A program made the position numbers and the translations under genes. 64,000 nucleotides of DNA from an uncultured Clostridia bacterium (GTDB lineage: Bacteria > Bacillota > Clostridia > Monoglobales > Monoglobaceae), in assembly GCA_947625905.1 (NCBI GenBank), contig CANQQJ010000001.1:1-64000 (forward strand), written 5' to 3'. The number at the start of each line of letters is the position of its first letter. Position 1 is the first letter of the stretch. The notes beneath the pieces are model-generated. The model was not told the origin of the DNA, did no database searches, and was given only the letters and a program-made list of their open reading frames with translations. Shown here in pieces: positions 1-8,998 of the stretch.

Positions 1-138
1 TTTTTCTTTCCCAAGGGTTACGATTTTCGGCAATTAACACAAGCGCAGCTCGATGTTGTAGTTGATCTGATTAATAATCGGCCGCGTAAGTGTCTCGGTT
101 GGAAATCTCCTAAAGAAATTTATGTTGCACTTGCTTGA
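1..138 (+). mobile_element. IS30-family transposase, C-terminal end (partial)
   Basis: Frame 1 is open from the window edge to a TGA at 136-138 and encodes 45 residues. It contains NNRPRKCLGWKSPKE, typical of the C-terminus of IS30-family DDE transposases, where an LNxRPRKxLGxxTPxE segment follows the last catalytic Glu. The catalytic core lies outside the window, so it cannot be judged whether the element is intact. The stop is followed at once by mosaic intergenic repeats. Confidence 0.85.
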
Positions 139-267
139 CATTCCGCCCTGTCTGCGAAGCAGACTGAGGGGGTAGCCTAATCGCTATTCACTAATCACTA
201 ATCACTACGTTGACTGAGGGGGGAGGCCTAATCGCTAATCGCTAATCCCTAATCACTATGTTCGTTT
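139..267. repeat. Mosaic intergenic repeat: GC hairpin plus two heptad arrays
   Basis: An imperfect hairpin (CTGTCTGCG/AGCAGAC) at about 149-166 is followed by two arrays of degenerate 7-bp units of form TCNCTAN (about 177-206 and 222-256). A similar hairpin module occurs near 35090, and the heptads recur in every repeat block of this window. No gene is visible. Confidence 0.7.
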
Positions 268-729
268 TTAGTCGTCCTCGGTCTCGACCCACTCGGTCAC
301 AAGCTCGGTGAAAAAGTGTCCGTTCAGATGGTCGATCTCATGGCAGAATGCGCGGGCGGTCAGGTCCTCGCCGGTGTACTCATACTCAGCTCCGTTCCTG
401 TCCGTGGCGCGTATTTTTACGATTTTGGGCCGCGTCACCATTCCGTATTTCCCGGGATAGCTCAGGCAGCCCTCCGCGTCGGTCTGCTCGCCCTCGGTGT
501 AAAGTATCTCGGGGTTTATAAGCTCAAGATACGTGTCGCCCGTGTCGATTATCGCGACGCGGCGCAGCACGCCCACCTGAGGCGCCGCCAGCCCCACGCC
601 GCCTGAGGCTTCGAGGGTCTCGCGCATATCGTCGAGCAGGCATATTATTCTGTCGTTTATCTCCTTCACCTCGCGGCACTTTTTTGTCAGTATCTCGTCC
701 CCGAGTTTTACTATGTTTCTGATTGCCAT
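268..729 (-). CDS. def: Peptide deformylase
   Basis: Removes the N-formyl group from nascent proteins using a metal held by one Cys and two His. The 153-residue protein has the three diagnostic motifs in order: GVGLAAPQVG, EGCLSYPG (metal Cys) and HEIDHL (HExxH, two metal His and catalytic Glu). The length is normal for a compact deformylase. It is the last gene of the minus-strand yicC-remA-gmk-rpoZ-coaBC-priA-def run and starts 24 nt after priA ends. In many Firmicutes fmt follows. Here the operon ends at repeats and an IS30 relic and no fmt is seen. Confidence 0.96.
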   Translation of the reverse strand: MAIRNIVKLGDEILTKKCREVKEINDRIICLLDDMRETLEASGGVGLAAPQVGVLRRVAIIDTGDTYLELINPEILYTEGEQTDAEGCLSYPGKYGMVTRPKIVKIRATDRNGAEYEYTGEDLTARAFCHEIDHLNGHFFTELVTEWVETEDD

Positions 730-753
730 TTATGTCACTCCGTTTGTAAATTT

Positions 754-3201
754 TTAGCTCATGTTCACGGGGTTTACGTCGATCACCAGCGTCGCGCGGC
801 TGTCATGTCCGTAGATCTCGTTTATCCCGTGGAGCGTTTTGAGGATCTTGTCCTTGTCTCTGACCTTGAGAAACAGCCGATGTCGGTAGCTGCCCTTGAT
901 CTTTCCGATAGGAGCGGGCATGGGGCCGCTGAGAAAAATTATATTTTCCTCGTCCGCGTTTGCCGTGATGTAGCTGTGTATCAGGCTGAGACAGGCCCGC
1001 GCCTTCTCATTGTCGGCGCTCGTGATCATTATGTTTATTATGTCACAAAACGGCGGATAAATCAAGCGTTTTCTGAATATAATTTCATTTTTGTAAAAGC
1101 CCTCGTAGTTGTGCTCCTTCGCGTAGCCGATGGTCGAGTTTTTGGGCTGGTACGTCTGGATCACCGCTCTGCCGGGGATGCCGCCCCGTCCCGCCCGGCC
1201 GCAGACCTGGGTCAGCAGCGAGAACGTGCGCTCGTTGGCGCGGAAATCATCGACGCCGAGCGACGAGTCGGCCGCCAGCACGCCCACCAAGGTGACCTCG
1301 GAAATGTCGAGCCCCTTGGTCACCATCTGTGTGCCGAGAAGGATGTCGGCGCCGCCGTTTTTGAACTCGTCGAGTATCCGCTCGTGGCTGCCCTTGCGAA
1401 CCGTCGTGTCTCTGTCCATCCGCAGGATGCGCGCCTCGGGGAACAGCCGCGAAAGCTCCTCCTGGATCCTCTGCGTGCCGGTGCCGAAAAATTTCACATG
1501 CTTTGAACCGCACTCGGGGCACACGGTGACGTTTCTGATCTTGTATCCGCAGTAGTGGCACTCAAGTGTGTCCGAAAACTTGTGGTACGTCAGCGGTATG
1601 CTGCAGTTTACGCACTCCATAACGTGCCCGCACTCGCGGCAGGACACAAAGGTGTTAAAGCCGCGCCTGTTTAAAAACAGTATGGTCTTTTCGCGGTTCT
1701 CGAGATTTGATCTGATCTCGTGCTCCAGTCTGCCGCTTATGGGCGACATATTGTGATATTCAAAGATCTCGCTGCGCATGTCCACAATGCGGACCTTGGG
1801 CAGCGGATTGCTGTTGTATCGGCTGTTCATTTCAAACAGCTTGTATTCCTTTGTCTCAAAGGCTCTGTAGTAGCTGTCGACCGAGGGCGTGGCGGACGCC
1901 AAAATCAGCGGCGCGCCGTTTTCCTCGGCGCGGAAGGCCGCCACCTCCCGCGCGTGGTACCTGGGTGAGATCTCGGATTTATAGCTGTTTTCGTGCTCCT
2001 CGTCGAGAATTATCAGGCCGATGTTTTTTATCGGCGCGAATATCGCGCTTCTTGCGCCGACCACAACGTCGACCTCGCCGTTTCTGATCTTGTTCCACTG
2101 GTCAAAGCGCTCGCCGTAGCTCAGGCCGCTGTGGATGACCGCCACGCGGCTGCCGAATCGGCTCACGAACCGCTCTACCGTCTGGGGCGTCAGAGAGATC
2201 TCGGGCACCAGCATGATCGCTTTTTTGTTGAGCTCTATGCAGCGTCTGATCGTTTGCAGAAAGACCTCGGTCTTGCCGCTTCCGGTCACGCCGCGTATCA
2301 GTATTTTCTCGTGTCTGCCGTCTTCGAGCAGCTTGTCAGCGTACTCGATTATCGGCTTTTGCTCGGCTGTCGGTTCATATTCGCGGGCCGCGGCGTATTT
2401 TTCGGGGTCGTATACCTCGCGCGTCTTTTTTTCGCTGAAAAGCTCTATATAGCCCCTGTCGACAAGCGCCGCCAGCGAGCTGTAATTCCCGCCCGAAAGC
2501 GAGATAAGCTCCGAGGTCGTCATTTTTCCGATGTCGGCCAGGGTCAGCAGCATGGCGGCCTGGGTGCCCGCGCGGCTGTTTTTCAGAAAATCAGCCGCCA
2601 TGTACGCCTCGTCGATCGGGACCGAAAGGCGCGCGCAGCGCACAGTCAGCTCCTTTATCGAGTCGTCGGCCTTGTCTGAAATTTTTATTATTTTTTTGCT
2701 TTCAAGGGAGCTCAGCGCCCGCCTCAGAGCTTTTGAATCTATGACCTCGGCCAGATGCTCGTATTCGATTATGCCGCCGTTTTGTTTTATCGCGCCGATC
2801 ACCTTTTTTTGAAAATCTGTGAGCTGTTCGGCGTTTTCCGCCTCTTCGCCGAGGCTTATCCATTCTTTTATTATAAGCTTCATTCCCGGCGGAACGGCAA
2901 GCTTAAATGCGCCGTAAAACGTGCACATATATTTTTCGCGCATCCAAAGGCAGAGCCTAAGCAGCTCCTGCGTGCATATCGGACCGTCCCCCACGATTCG
3001 CTTGATAGGCTTGAGGATATCGAATGAGTTGTTTTCGGGCAGATCAACGACCAGCGCCTCGACGGGATTGTTGTATATCCCGAAGGGCACTATGACCCTT
3101 ATGCCCGGGCCGATCTTGTCCTCAAGCTCCTCGGGCACGCTGTAGTCAAAAAATTTGTCTATGATGTGCCGGCTGCTTATCAGAGCCACCCGCGCCGTCA
3201 T
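754..3201 (-). CDS. priA: Primosomal replication-restart helicase PriA
   Basis: Superfamily 2 3'-5' DNA helicase that reloads the replisome at stalled forks. The 815-residue protein has an N-terminal DNA-binding region, Walker A GVTGSGKT near residues 304-311, the DEEH box near 400-403, and a zinc module of CxxC pairs (CRECG, CVNC, CHYCG, CPECG) inside the helicase core. Starting at ATG 3199-3201 gives the usual MTARVAL-type N-terminus and a 4-bp ATGA overlap with the coaBC stop, the hallmark of translational coupling. The longer open frame upstream (to 3378) lies inside coaBC and lacks family features. Confidence 0.96.
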   Translation of the reverse strand: MTARVALISSRHIIDKFFDYSVPEELEDKIGPGIRVIVPFGIYNNPVEALVVDLPENNSFDILKPIKRIVGDGPICTQELLRLCLWMREKYMCTFYGAFKLAVPPGMKLIIKEWISLGEEAENAEQLTDFQKKVIGAIKQNGGIIEYEHLAEVIDSKALRRALSSLESKKIIKISDKADDSIKELTVRCARLSVPIDEAYMAADFLKNSRAGTQAAMLLTLADIGKMTTSELISLSGGNYSSLAALVDRGYIELFSEKKTREVYDPEKYAAAREYEPTAEQKPIIEYADKLLEDGRHEKILIRGVTGSGKTEVFLQTIRRCIELNKKAIMLVPEISLTPQTVERFVSRFGSRVAVIHSGLSYGERFDQWNKIRNGEVDVVVGARSAIFAPIKNIGLIILDEEHENSYKSEISPRYHAREVAAFRAEENGAPLILASATPSVDSYYRAFETKEYKLFEMNSRYNSNPLPKVRIVDMRSEIFEYHNMSPISGRLEHEIRSNLENREKTILFLNRRGFNTFVSCRECGHVMECVNCSIPLTYHKFSDTLECHYCGYKIRNVTVCPECGSKHVKFFGTGTQRIQEELSRLFPEARILRMDRDTTVRKGSHERILDEFKNGGADILLGTQMVTKGLDISEVTLVGVLAADSSLGVDDFRANERTFSLLTQVCGRAGRGGIPGRAVIQTYQPKNSTIGYAKEHNYEGFYKNEIIFRKRLIYPPFCDIINIMITSADNEKARACLSLIHSYITANADEENIIFLSGPMPAPIGKIKGSYRHRLFLKVRDKDKILKTLHGINEIYGHDSRATLVIDVNPVNMS

Positions 3202-4394
3202 AGCTTTGCCGCCTCTGTCAAAATAATGCCGGCCAGCTCGTCCTTGCTCATTTTGGGCAGGTCCTCGGCCGTGCCGTCCTGCCGCACTATCGACGCGACA
3301 TTTGTGTCGGTGCCGAAGCCCGCGCCCGCCGTATTCAGGTTGTTGGCGACTATAAAATCCGCGCCCTTCGCCGCGCATTTTTCGGCGGCGTTTTTGATGA
3401 GGTCCTCGGTCTCCATCGCGAAGCCGACGATGACCTTTTTGCCCGCGTATTTCACGCCCAGCTCTTTTAAGATGTCGGGGTTCCGAGTCAGCTCAAGGCT
3501 CATTTCGCCGCCGATTTTTTTGATTTTCGATGCGGAAATATTTTTCGGGCGGTAGTCCGCAACGGCCGCCGCCATGATTATTATGTCCGCGTCCTCCGCC
3601 ACCGAAAGCACCGCGCCGCGCATTTCAAGCGCGGACGAAACGTTCACGGTCTTTACGCCGCGCGCCTCGGGGCAGGTGTGGGCCCCCGCGACGAGCGTGA
3701 CGTCGGCGCCGCGCAGATACGCGGCTTTTGCTATCGCGAAGCCCATTTTGCCGCTTGAATGGTTGGTCAGAAAACGGACGGGGTCGAGGCTTTCCGTTGT
3801 GGCGCCCGCGCTGACAACGACTTTTTTGCCCTTAAGGTCGGCGTCTTTTGAGAGCGCCAAACGGGCGATATTGTCAAAAATCAAATCAATGTCCGCCAGT
3901 TTTCCGATTCCCGCGTCGCCGCACGCCAGCCGTCCCTCGGCGGGCATAACGAACTCGGCGCCCAAGGCTTTGAGCTTTTTGATGTTCTCTTGGGTCACGG
4001 GGTTTTCAAACATATTCGTGTTCATGGCGGGCGCTATGAGCTTGGGTGCCACGCACGCCATGTATGTGGTCGTCAGCATATCGTCGGCTATCCCGTTCGC
4101 CGCCTTTCCGAGAAAGTTGGCCGTCGCGGGTACGACCGCGAACACGTCCGCCGCCTTCGCAAGCGATATGTGGCGTATCTCCCAGGCATTGGGCTCCTCG
4201 AACATATCGAGCGCCACGGGATTTTGCGAAAGGCTCCTGAAGCTGAGCGGTGCCACAAACTCCGCGGCCGCCTTTGTCATTATGATTTTGACGTCGGCCC
4301 CCGCTTTTTTGAGCCTTGAGGTCAGTTCAAGCGCTTTGTAGGCGGCGATACCGCCCGTAACGCCCAGAACGACGGTCTTGTTTTTAAGAACCAT
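3198..4394 (-). CDS. coaBC: Bifunctional phosphopantothenoylcysteine decarboxylase / phosphopantothenate-cysteine ligase
   Basis: Catalyses two consecutive steps of coenzyme A synthesis. The N-terminal CoaC flavoprotein half has VTGGIAAYK, an active-site His in HISLAKAAD, the PAMNTNM motif, and the substrate-clamp Cys in RLACGDAG. The C-terminal CoaB half (from about residue 183) has the SAGATTESLDPVRF and NHSSGKMG nucleotide/dimer motifs. ATG 4392-4394 is chosen because AAGGTG lies at a good distance upstream. The in-frame GTG at 4403 would itself sit within that Shine-Dalgarno. Length (398 aa) is normal. It overlaps priA by 4 bp. Confidence 0.95.
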   Translation of the reverse strand: MVLKNKTVVLGVTGGIAAYKALELTSRLKKAGADVKIIMTKAAAEFVAPLSFRSLSQNPVALDMFEEPNAWEIRHISLAKAADVFAVVPATANFLGKAANGIADDMLTTTYMACVAPKLIAPAMNTNMFENPVTQENIKKLKALGAEFVMPAEGRLACGDAGIGKLADIDLIFDNIARLALSKDADLKGKKVVVSAGATTESLDPVRFLTNHSSGKMGFAIAKAAYLRGADVTLVAGAHTCPEARGVKTVNVSSALEMRGAVLSVAEDADIIIMAAAVADYRPKNISASKIKKIGGEMSLELTRNPDILKELGVKYAGKKVIVGFAMETEDLIKNAAEKCAAKGADFIVANNLNTAGAGFGTDTNVASIVRQDGTAEDLPKMSKDELAGIILTEAAKL

Positions 4395-4417
4395 AAAAAT
4401 CACCTTCGTTTAATTAC

Positions 4418-4437
4418 GCCCGCTTTTGGGAGCGGGC
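4418..4437 (-). other. GC-rich hairpin between rpoZ and coaBC
   Basis: GCCCGCT and AGCGGGC form a 7-bp perfect stem in the rpoZ-coaBC gap. No U-run follows on the minus strand, so it is not a convincing terminator. It could be an RNA-processing or stability element. Confidence 0.4.
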
Positions 4438-4448
4438 GCGATATATTT

Positions 4449-4664
4449 TCAGTTAAGTGTGCCGATGTCGGGGGTGTGAATGTAATTCAGCTTGTCCTCG
4501 TAGATCTCCTCGGCGGCGATGGTAACCTCTTTGCCCGATTTTGTCTCGATCAGAGGCTGTTTGCCGTCGGTGAGCTGTCTGGCTCTCTTGGCTGTTTCGA
4601 TAGTGAGCAGATAGCGGCTTCCGGCCTTCTGCACCAGTTCCGCGATAGGCGGTTTGATCATCAT
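4449..4664 (-). CDS. rpoZ: RNA polymerase omega subunit
   Basis: Small RNA polymerase assembly subunit that embraces the beta-prime C-terminus. The 71-residue product has the omega core with YLLTIETAKRARQL and the downstream acidic EEIYEDKLNY stretch. AAGGAG lies upstream of tandem ATG codons, of which the first is taken. The position between gmk and coaBC is the standard Firmicutes arrangement and confirms the assignment of this short gene. Confidence 0.93.
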   Translation of the reverse strand: MMIKPPIAELVQKAGSRYLLTIETAKRARQLTDGKQPLIETKSGKEVTIAAEEIYEDKLNYIHTPDIGTLN

Positions 4665-4729
4665 AAAGCATCTCTCCTTTTGAATTTAATGCGCTTGTGT
4701 TTTCTGATTGTGTCCGAACAGATAATGTT

Positions 4730-5293
4730 TTATCCGGCCTTGTTTTCGTCTATTATGTTTTTGATCTCGCGCGCGGCGTCCTCGACCACGCGGTTTATAA
4801 CAATATAATCATAGTTGTTCATCTGCGTCAGCTCCCATTCGGCGGCCTTGACGCGCTTCTCTATCTCTTCGGCGTCCTCGGTGCCGCGCCCCGACAGCCG
4901 CTCGCGCAGAACGTCGAGATTCTCGGGCGCGATAAAAATATAAACGCCCTCGGTGTTGTTGTCCCTGAGCTTTAGCGCGCCCTGCACGTCGATCTCAAGC
5001 AGCACGTCCCGCCCGGCGTTAAGATTGCTCTCAACGTATTCGAGCGGAGTTCCGTAGTAGTTTTCGCTGAACTCGGCCCATTCCATAAACTTGCCCTCGT
5101 CGATCATTTTGAGAAACTCGGGCACGGTCTTAAAGAAGTACGTGACACCTTCGGTGTCCTCGTCTCTGGGCGGGCGGGTCGTGGCCGATATCGAAGGCAC
5201 GATATTCGGGTCGCTCTCCCGCAGCTTTTTCAGCACCGTTCCTTTGCCGACCCCCGAGGGACCCGACACAATAATCAAAAGTCCTTTATTCAT
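4730..5293 (-). CDS. gmk: Guanylate kinase
   Basis: Phosphorylates GMP to GDP with ATP. It has the P-loop [11 protein letters not shown], the GMP-binding segment with [11 protein letters not shown], and the lid region ending in [15 protein letters not shown] 5291-5293 gives the normal [14 protein letters not shown] start (187 aa). A GTG at 5302 is an alternative with a closer GGGGAAG sequence. The start overlaps the end of remA by 8 bp, so the two are probably translationally coupled. Confidence 0.95.
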   Translation of the reverse strand: MNKGLLIIVSGPSGVGKGTVLKKLRESDPNIVPSISATTRPPRDEDTEGVTYFFKTVPEFLKMIDEGKFMEWAEFSENYYGTPLEYVESNLNAGRDVLLEIDVQGALKLRDNNTEGVYIFIAPENLDVLRERLSGRGTEDAEEIEKRVKAAEWELTQMNNYDYIVINRVVEDAAREIKNIIDENKAG

Positions 5294-5546
5294 CCTTGTC
5301 ACCGTCTTCCCCGCTCTGTTCGGCGCGTCCCGCGATAGTTTCGGTCTGTATCGCCGAAAGTATTATGTGGTCGCTGTCGGTCACTATGACCGATCGGGTC
5401 CGTCTGCCGCAGGTGGCGTCTATAACCATGCCGCGCTCCTTGGCCTCCTGCACTATGCGCTTGATAGGCGCCGAGTCGGGGCTCACGATAGCGATGACCC
5501 TCGCGCCGGAAACGATGTTTCCGAATCCCACGTTAATAAGTTTCAT
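5286..5546 (-). CDS. remA: RemA/DUF370 DNA-binding regulator
   Basis: An 86-residue member of the RemA family, which in Bacillus subtilis forms ring-like DNA-binding oligomers and activates biofilm-matrix and osmoprotection genes. Conserved features are the N-terminal KLINVGFGN, the [16 protein letters not shown] segment and the [14 protein letters not shown] segment. The C-terminal tail after about residue 73 is acidic and poorly conserved. The position between yicC and gmk is the typical Firmicutes synteny. The targets in this organism are unknown. Confidence 0.93.
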   Translation of the reverse strand: MKLINVGFGNIVSGARVIAIVSPDSAPIKRIVQEAKERGMVIDATCGRRTRSVIVTDSDHIILSAIQTETIAGRAEQSGEDGDKDE

Positions 5547-5562
5547 AGCTGTCTCACCTTGA

Positions 5563-6447
5563 TCACTCTATATTCTGTATCTGTTCTCTTATTTTTTCGA
5601 TTGTTGATTTCATCTCGACCACATGGCGTGTCAGTTCTATATCGCTGCACTTCGAGCCGATGGTGTTGGTCTCGCGGTTCATCTCCTGAACGATAAAGTC
5701 AAGCTTTTTGCCGATCGGGCCGTTTTCCTCAAGAGCCGCCCCGAACGCCTTGATGTGGCTTTTAAGGCGCACCGTCTCCTCGTCGACAGCCACCTTGTCG
5801 GCGAATACTGCCGCTTCGGTCAGGATCCTGCTCTCGTCCGCAGATGCTCCGATCTCAGCCAAAGTGTCGTTAAGCCTCTTCCTCAGCCTGTCTTGGTACT
5901 CGATCACGGTTTGCGGCGAGCGTTCCTCGACCGCGTCGGTGTGCGCGGCGAGAGTGTCAAGATGCTCGAGTATGCTTTTTTTGAGCCGCTCTCCCTCGCT
6001 TATCCTCATGGCGATGAATCCCTCAAGGGCGATCCCGAGAGCCTCGTCGATCGCGCTTTTGACGGCTTCCTCGTCGATCTCTTTGTACTCGATGTCAAAA
6101 ATATCGCCGAAGGCCGAAAGCGTGCTCATTGATATATCGTCCGAAAGACCGAACTCCGAAAGCTCCCTGAGGCTCGATATGTATGATTCAGCCAGCGTCT
6201 TGTTGAGCTTCACCTGCTTGTTGTCGTCCTCAATCTTGCTGATAGAGGCGTAGACCTCGACCTTTCCGCGTGATATGCTGCCCGCCAGGCGGCTCCTGAT
6301 ATGTTCCTCCAGAAAGCCGTATATCCTTGGGGTTTTTATGTTGTAGTCGGCGTACCGATGATTGACCGCCTTGATCTGCACGCTGACCTCGTATGTTTCG
6401 TTAAATACCGTTTCGGCTCTGCCGAATCCCGTCATGCTCCTGATCAT
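5563..6447 (-). CDS. yicC: YicC family endoribonuclease
   Basis: A 294-residue YicC/YloC-type protein, a family shown to have endoribonuclease activity in other bacteria. Visible signatures are the N-terminal [12 protein letters not shown], the VNHRY segment, and the C-terminal [22 protein letters not shown] region. It is the first gene of the minus-strand operon, 17 nt ahead of remA, and lies behind a probable promoter at 6557-6584. Confidence 0.93.
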   Translation of the reverse strand: MIRSMTGFGRAETVFNETYEVSVQIKAVNHRYADYNIKTPRIYGFLEEHIRSRLAGSISRGKVEVYASISKIEDDNKQVKLNKTLAESYISSLRELSEFGLSDDISMSTLSAFGDIFDIEYKEIDEEAVKSAIDEALGIALEGFIAMRISEGERLKKSILEHLDTLAAHTDAVEERSPQTVIEYQDRLRKRLNDTLAEIGASADESRILTEAAVFADKVAVDEETVRLKSHIKAFGAALEENGPIGKKLDFIVQEMNRETNTIGSKCSDIELTRHVVEMKSTIEKIREQIQNIE

Positions 6448-6811
6448 TCAATTACCTCGCAATTTTGTGCAATTTTGCCGCCTCGATTTCGGCGCGCCGA
6501 GAGCTAAAATAACAGCGTCGGTGATAACATTGCCGAAAATCTCCCATATTAGAATTATTATACCACAAATTCGGCGGTTTGCAATAGGTAAATTGATTTT
6601 GAAACACATTTGTAACATTTAAGAAACACAAATGTTAGAGATGCGAAATCGTAATGTAAGCAAAATTTGTTTGAAAATTTATAATTTCGCGGAAGTTTTT
6701 TGAATGTTTACAATTTGTTCACATTTCCGGCAAACGCCCGAAAACACGCGATTTTCGCGGTGTGAACGCACATTTTTTGAGGCTTTTTTATCTATATATA
6801 AAAAGTCGGTA
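6448..6811. other. AT-rich intergenic region between divergent operons
   Basis: No open frame with gene-like features is visible. The stretch holds the minus-strand yicC promoter (6557-6584) and leads into the plus-strand promoter at 6812-6840. The 6600-6800 part is strongly AT-rich with poly-A and poly-T runs, and I see no known element there. Confidence 0.6.
6557..6584 (-). promoter_or_regulatory. Promoter for the yicC operon
   Basis: On the minus strand TTGCAA and TATAAT are separated by 16 bp, about 110 bp upstream of yicC. This is a good match to the vegetative sigma-A consensus. Confidence 0.65.
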
Positions 6812-6840
6812 TTGACATTTTCTTCAAATCATTGTATAAT
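6812..6840 (+). promoter_or_regulatory. Consensus sigma-A promoter for the NlpC/P60 gene
   Basis: TTGACA (6812-6817), a 17-bp spacer and TATAAT (6835-6840): a perfect vegetative consensus. It implies a 5' leader of about 148 nt before the hydrolase gene. Confidence 0.85.
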
Positions 6841-6846
6841 CAGAAC

Positions 6847-6994
6847 ATAGTTTTAACAAGCAGAATGGAAAATTTGTGATTTATTTTCTTGTTTTCTGCT
6901 TTTTAATGCTATTGTCAAAAATATTCGCGGAGAGGATGTGACCATAGGATAAAAGCTATGATAAGACACGCAAGATTTTTGGAGGTTTTTTGTT
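6847..6994 (+). promoter_or_regulatory. Long structured 5' leader of the NlpC/P60 gene
   Basis: Between the predicted transcription start and the TTG start is a long leader. It has a hairpin whose outer arms are AAGCAGAA and TTCTGCTT and whose inner arms are GAAAAT and ATTTTC, ending in a T-run near 6901, which resembles an intrinsic terminator. A second small stem, CATAG/CTATG, lies at about 6941-6958. The arrangement is compatible with attenuation. I could not match it to a known riboswitch, including the c-di-AMP class that often precedes such hydrolases. Confidence 0.4.
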
Positions 6995-7702
6995 TTGAGT
7001 TTTAGTTTTAGAAAAAGTATGAGAAGAATTGTTGCAACACTTGTGGCTTTGATGACAATTTCTGCTTTTATAATAGTACCGGCTTATGCCGATTTTGACG
7101 ACATTGACGAACCGGCTCAATACTACGGTGTTGTACAAGTCTCGAGTCTTAATGTCAGACAGAGCGCGTCTATGGACGCGGGAATAATAACCACTCTGAA
7201 TTACGGCTCGCGCGTTAGAGTTAATTGGATCGAACCCGGTTGGGTTTGCGTTGCTTATAATAACGACGGTCTGATGGGATACGTTTCATCGGATTACATA
7301 ACGGTTTACGACGGCACTGTTCCCGACGCCACCGAGGGCGGTCAGGCGGTTTGCGATCTGGCGGCTCAGTTCTTGGGCGTCCCCTACGTTTGGGGCGGCA
7401 CAACGCCTTCGGGCTTTGACTGCAGCGGACTTTGCCAGTATGTATACGCACAGCTTGGCATCAAGATCGCCCGCGTTGCGGATGATCAGATGAAAGAAGG
7501 CGTTTACGTTACAAGAGATCAGCTGATGCCCGGCGATCTGGTCGGATTCGGTTCCGGCGGATACGCTTCCCATATAGGTATCTACGTGGGCGACGGCATG
7601 ATGATACACGCGCCCCACACAGGCGACGTTGTTAAGTACACAAGCATTGATTCGGATTATTACGCAAGCCGTTTCTTGGGCGGCAGACGCATTATTTATT
7701 AA
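6995..7702 (+). CDS. Secreted NlpC/P60 peptidoglycan endopeptidase with SH3 domain
   Basis: Predicted cell-wall hydrolase cutting gamma-D-Glu-diamino-acid bonds. It has a signal peptide (residues 1-32, ending AYA), a bacterial SH3 domain (about 46-106, with SLNVRQSAS) and an NlpC/P60 domain (about 115-235). Catalytic Cys143 lies in DCSG, His193 in SHIGIYVG, and the third polar residue is probably His205. The start is a TTG at 6995 with GGAGG nine bases upstream. The ATG at 7019 lacks a suitable Shine-Dalgarno. It is monocistronic, with a strong promoter and a terminator at 7721-7747. Confidence 0.93.
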   Translation: MSFSFRKSMRRIVATLVALMTISAFIIVPAYADFDDIDEPAQYYGVVQVSSLNVRQSASMDAGIITTLNYGSRVRVNWIEPGWVCVAYNNDGLMGYVSSDYITVYDGTVPDATEGGQAVCDLAAQFLGVPYVWGGTTPSGFDCSGLCQYVYAQLGIKIARVADDQMKEGVYVTRDQLMPGDLVGFGSGGYASHIGIYVGDGMMIHAPHTGDVVKYTSIDSDYYASRFLGGRRIIY

Positions 7703-7720
7703 TTAGCAGGGCATTAAGGC

Positions 7721-7747
7721 GGAGTGGCGTTTTGCCACTCCCTTTTT
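7721..7747 (+). terminator. Intrinsic terminator after the NlpC/P60 gene
   Basis: GGAGTGGC and GCCACTCC form an 8-bp stem with a 5-nt loop, followed by CTTTTTCTC. Confidence 0.88.
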
Positions 7748-7776
7748 CTCATTATTTATAAATAAGGGGTAGGAAT

Positions 7777-8799
7777 ATGACCGTAGATGAGCTGAATAAA
7801 ATAATAAGGTCGGGAGCGATACCCGCCGCGCTGTTCTTTTTCGGCGAGGAGCGGTTCATGCTCGAAAACCGCCTGGCGGCGCTTCGGAAAAAACTGCTGC
7901 CCGGCGGTCTCGAGGAGTTCAATCTCGCGATCCTTGAGGGAAAAACGACCGCGGCGGATATCATAGCGGCGGCCGAGGTGCTGCCCCAGATCGGGGAGAG
8001 GCGGCTGGTGATCGTCAAAAACAGCGGGCTTTTCGCGAATTTGACCGCGTCCGAGTTCAAGGCCGTCAAGGCGTATGTGCCGGAGCTTCCGGAGTACGCG
8101 TGCCTGGTTTTTGTCGAGCCCGAGTTCGACCCTAAAAAGGTGCGCTCGCTCAAGTTCATAGAGGACGCGGGCGGCGCGGTGGTCAACTTTGAATATATGC
8201 CCGTGAACAAGCTCGAGGTATGGACCGAAAAGCGGCTCGCCAAAGCCGACAAGGATATAATCGCCCGCGACCTGAGCTATCTTGTGCGGCTCGCGGGGCC
8301 GTCTATGGCGGGGCTCGACAAGGAGTGCGGCAAGCTTATACTGTACCTCGGGGATGCCCGCCGCAGAGTCACGCGCGAGGATATCGACGCGGTAGTGCCC
8401 AAATCCGCCGAGGTGCGGCTCTATGATATTTTCGGAAAGCTGCTGGCGGGCGGCAAAAGCGTCGGGCTGGCGCGGGAGCAGATGGCGCGGCTCAAGACCG
8501 AAAACGCCTCGCCCACAATGGTGCTGAGCGTGCTGCTCGACCAGGTGTATGAGCTGCTGCTTTGCAAGCTTTTGAAGCAGGACGGCATGACCGCAGCCGA
8601 GATGGTCGGATATTTCGACCGCAAGCCCCCGCTTTTCGCCGTCAACAAGGCGGTGGAAAACGGCAGACGCTTCAGCGAGGGCGCGCTCAAGTCACTGGTG
8701 CGCGAAGGCCTGGGATATCTCACGGATATCAAAACGGGAAAAATTGACGGCTGGGACGCCGCCGAGCTTTACGCCGCGGAGATAACTCTGAAAAAGTAA
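7777..8799 (+). CDS. holA: DNA polymerase III delta subunit (clamp-loader wrench)
   Basis: The 340-residue protein matches the HolA fold: an N-terminal AAA-like domain without a working P-loop (start MTVDELNKIIRSG, with FFFGEERFMLENRL), the central DIIAAAEVLPQIGERRLVIVK stretch, and a helical C-terminal collar domain. The delta subunit opens the beta sliding clamp. An AGGGG-type Shine-Dalgarno precedes ATG 7777. It stands alone between a terminator and the sigma-factor promoter. Confidence 0.92.
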   Translation: MTVDELNKIIRSGAIPAALFFFGEERFMLENRLAALRKKLLPGGLEEFNLAILEGKTTAADIIAAAEVLPQIGERRLVIVKNSGLFANLTASEFKAVKAYVPELPEYACLVFVEPEFDPKKVRSLKFIEDAGGAVVNFEYMPVNKLEVWTEKRLAKADKDIIARDLSYLVRLAGPSMAGLDKECGKLILYLGDARRRVTREDIDAVVPKSAEVRLYDIFGKLLAGGKSVGLAREQMARLKTENASPTMVLSVLLDQVYELLLCKLLKQDGMTAAEMVGYFDRKPPLFAVNKAVENGRRFSEGALKSLVREGLGYLTDIKTGKIDGWDAAELYAAEITLKK

Positions 8800-8856
8800 A
8801 TCGAAACCGACCGTAAAATAAATTTCGGGCCCGCCGAATAAAATTCTCGAATTTGT

Positions 8857-8885
8857 TTGACAAACCTCATATTTTGTGGTATTCT
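8857..8885 (+). promoter_or_regulatory. Promoter for the ECF sigma/anti-sigma pair
   Basis: TTGACA (8857-8862), 17 bp, TATTCT (8880-8885). A 7-bp GC hairpin (TGCGGCG/CGCCGCA, 8941-8959) follows in the leader, about 26 nt before the Shine-Dalgarno. Confidence 0.65.
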
Positions 8886-8998
8886 TATTAATGGTATGAA
8901 ATTTTGGAGGATCACACGCGAAGTAAAATTTGCTAAAAAATGCGGCGGCAAGCGCCGCAAAGCGTGATTTGACCGATACCGCAAAAGGAGGTGAGTCT

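Noticed and set aside
177-256. Telomere-like repeats
   Set aside because: The heptads are few, degenerate, internal and associated with palindromes in a bacterial chromosome.
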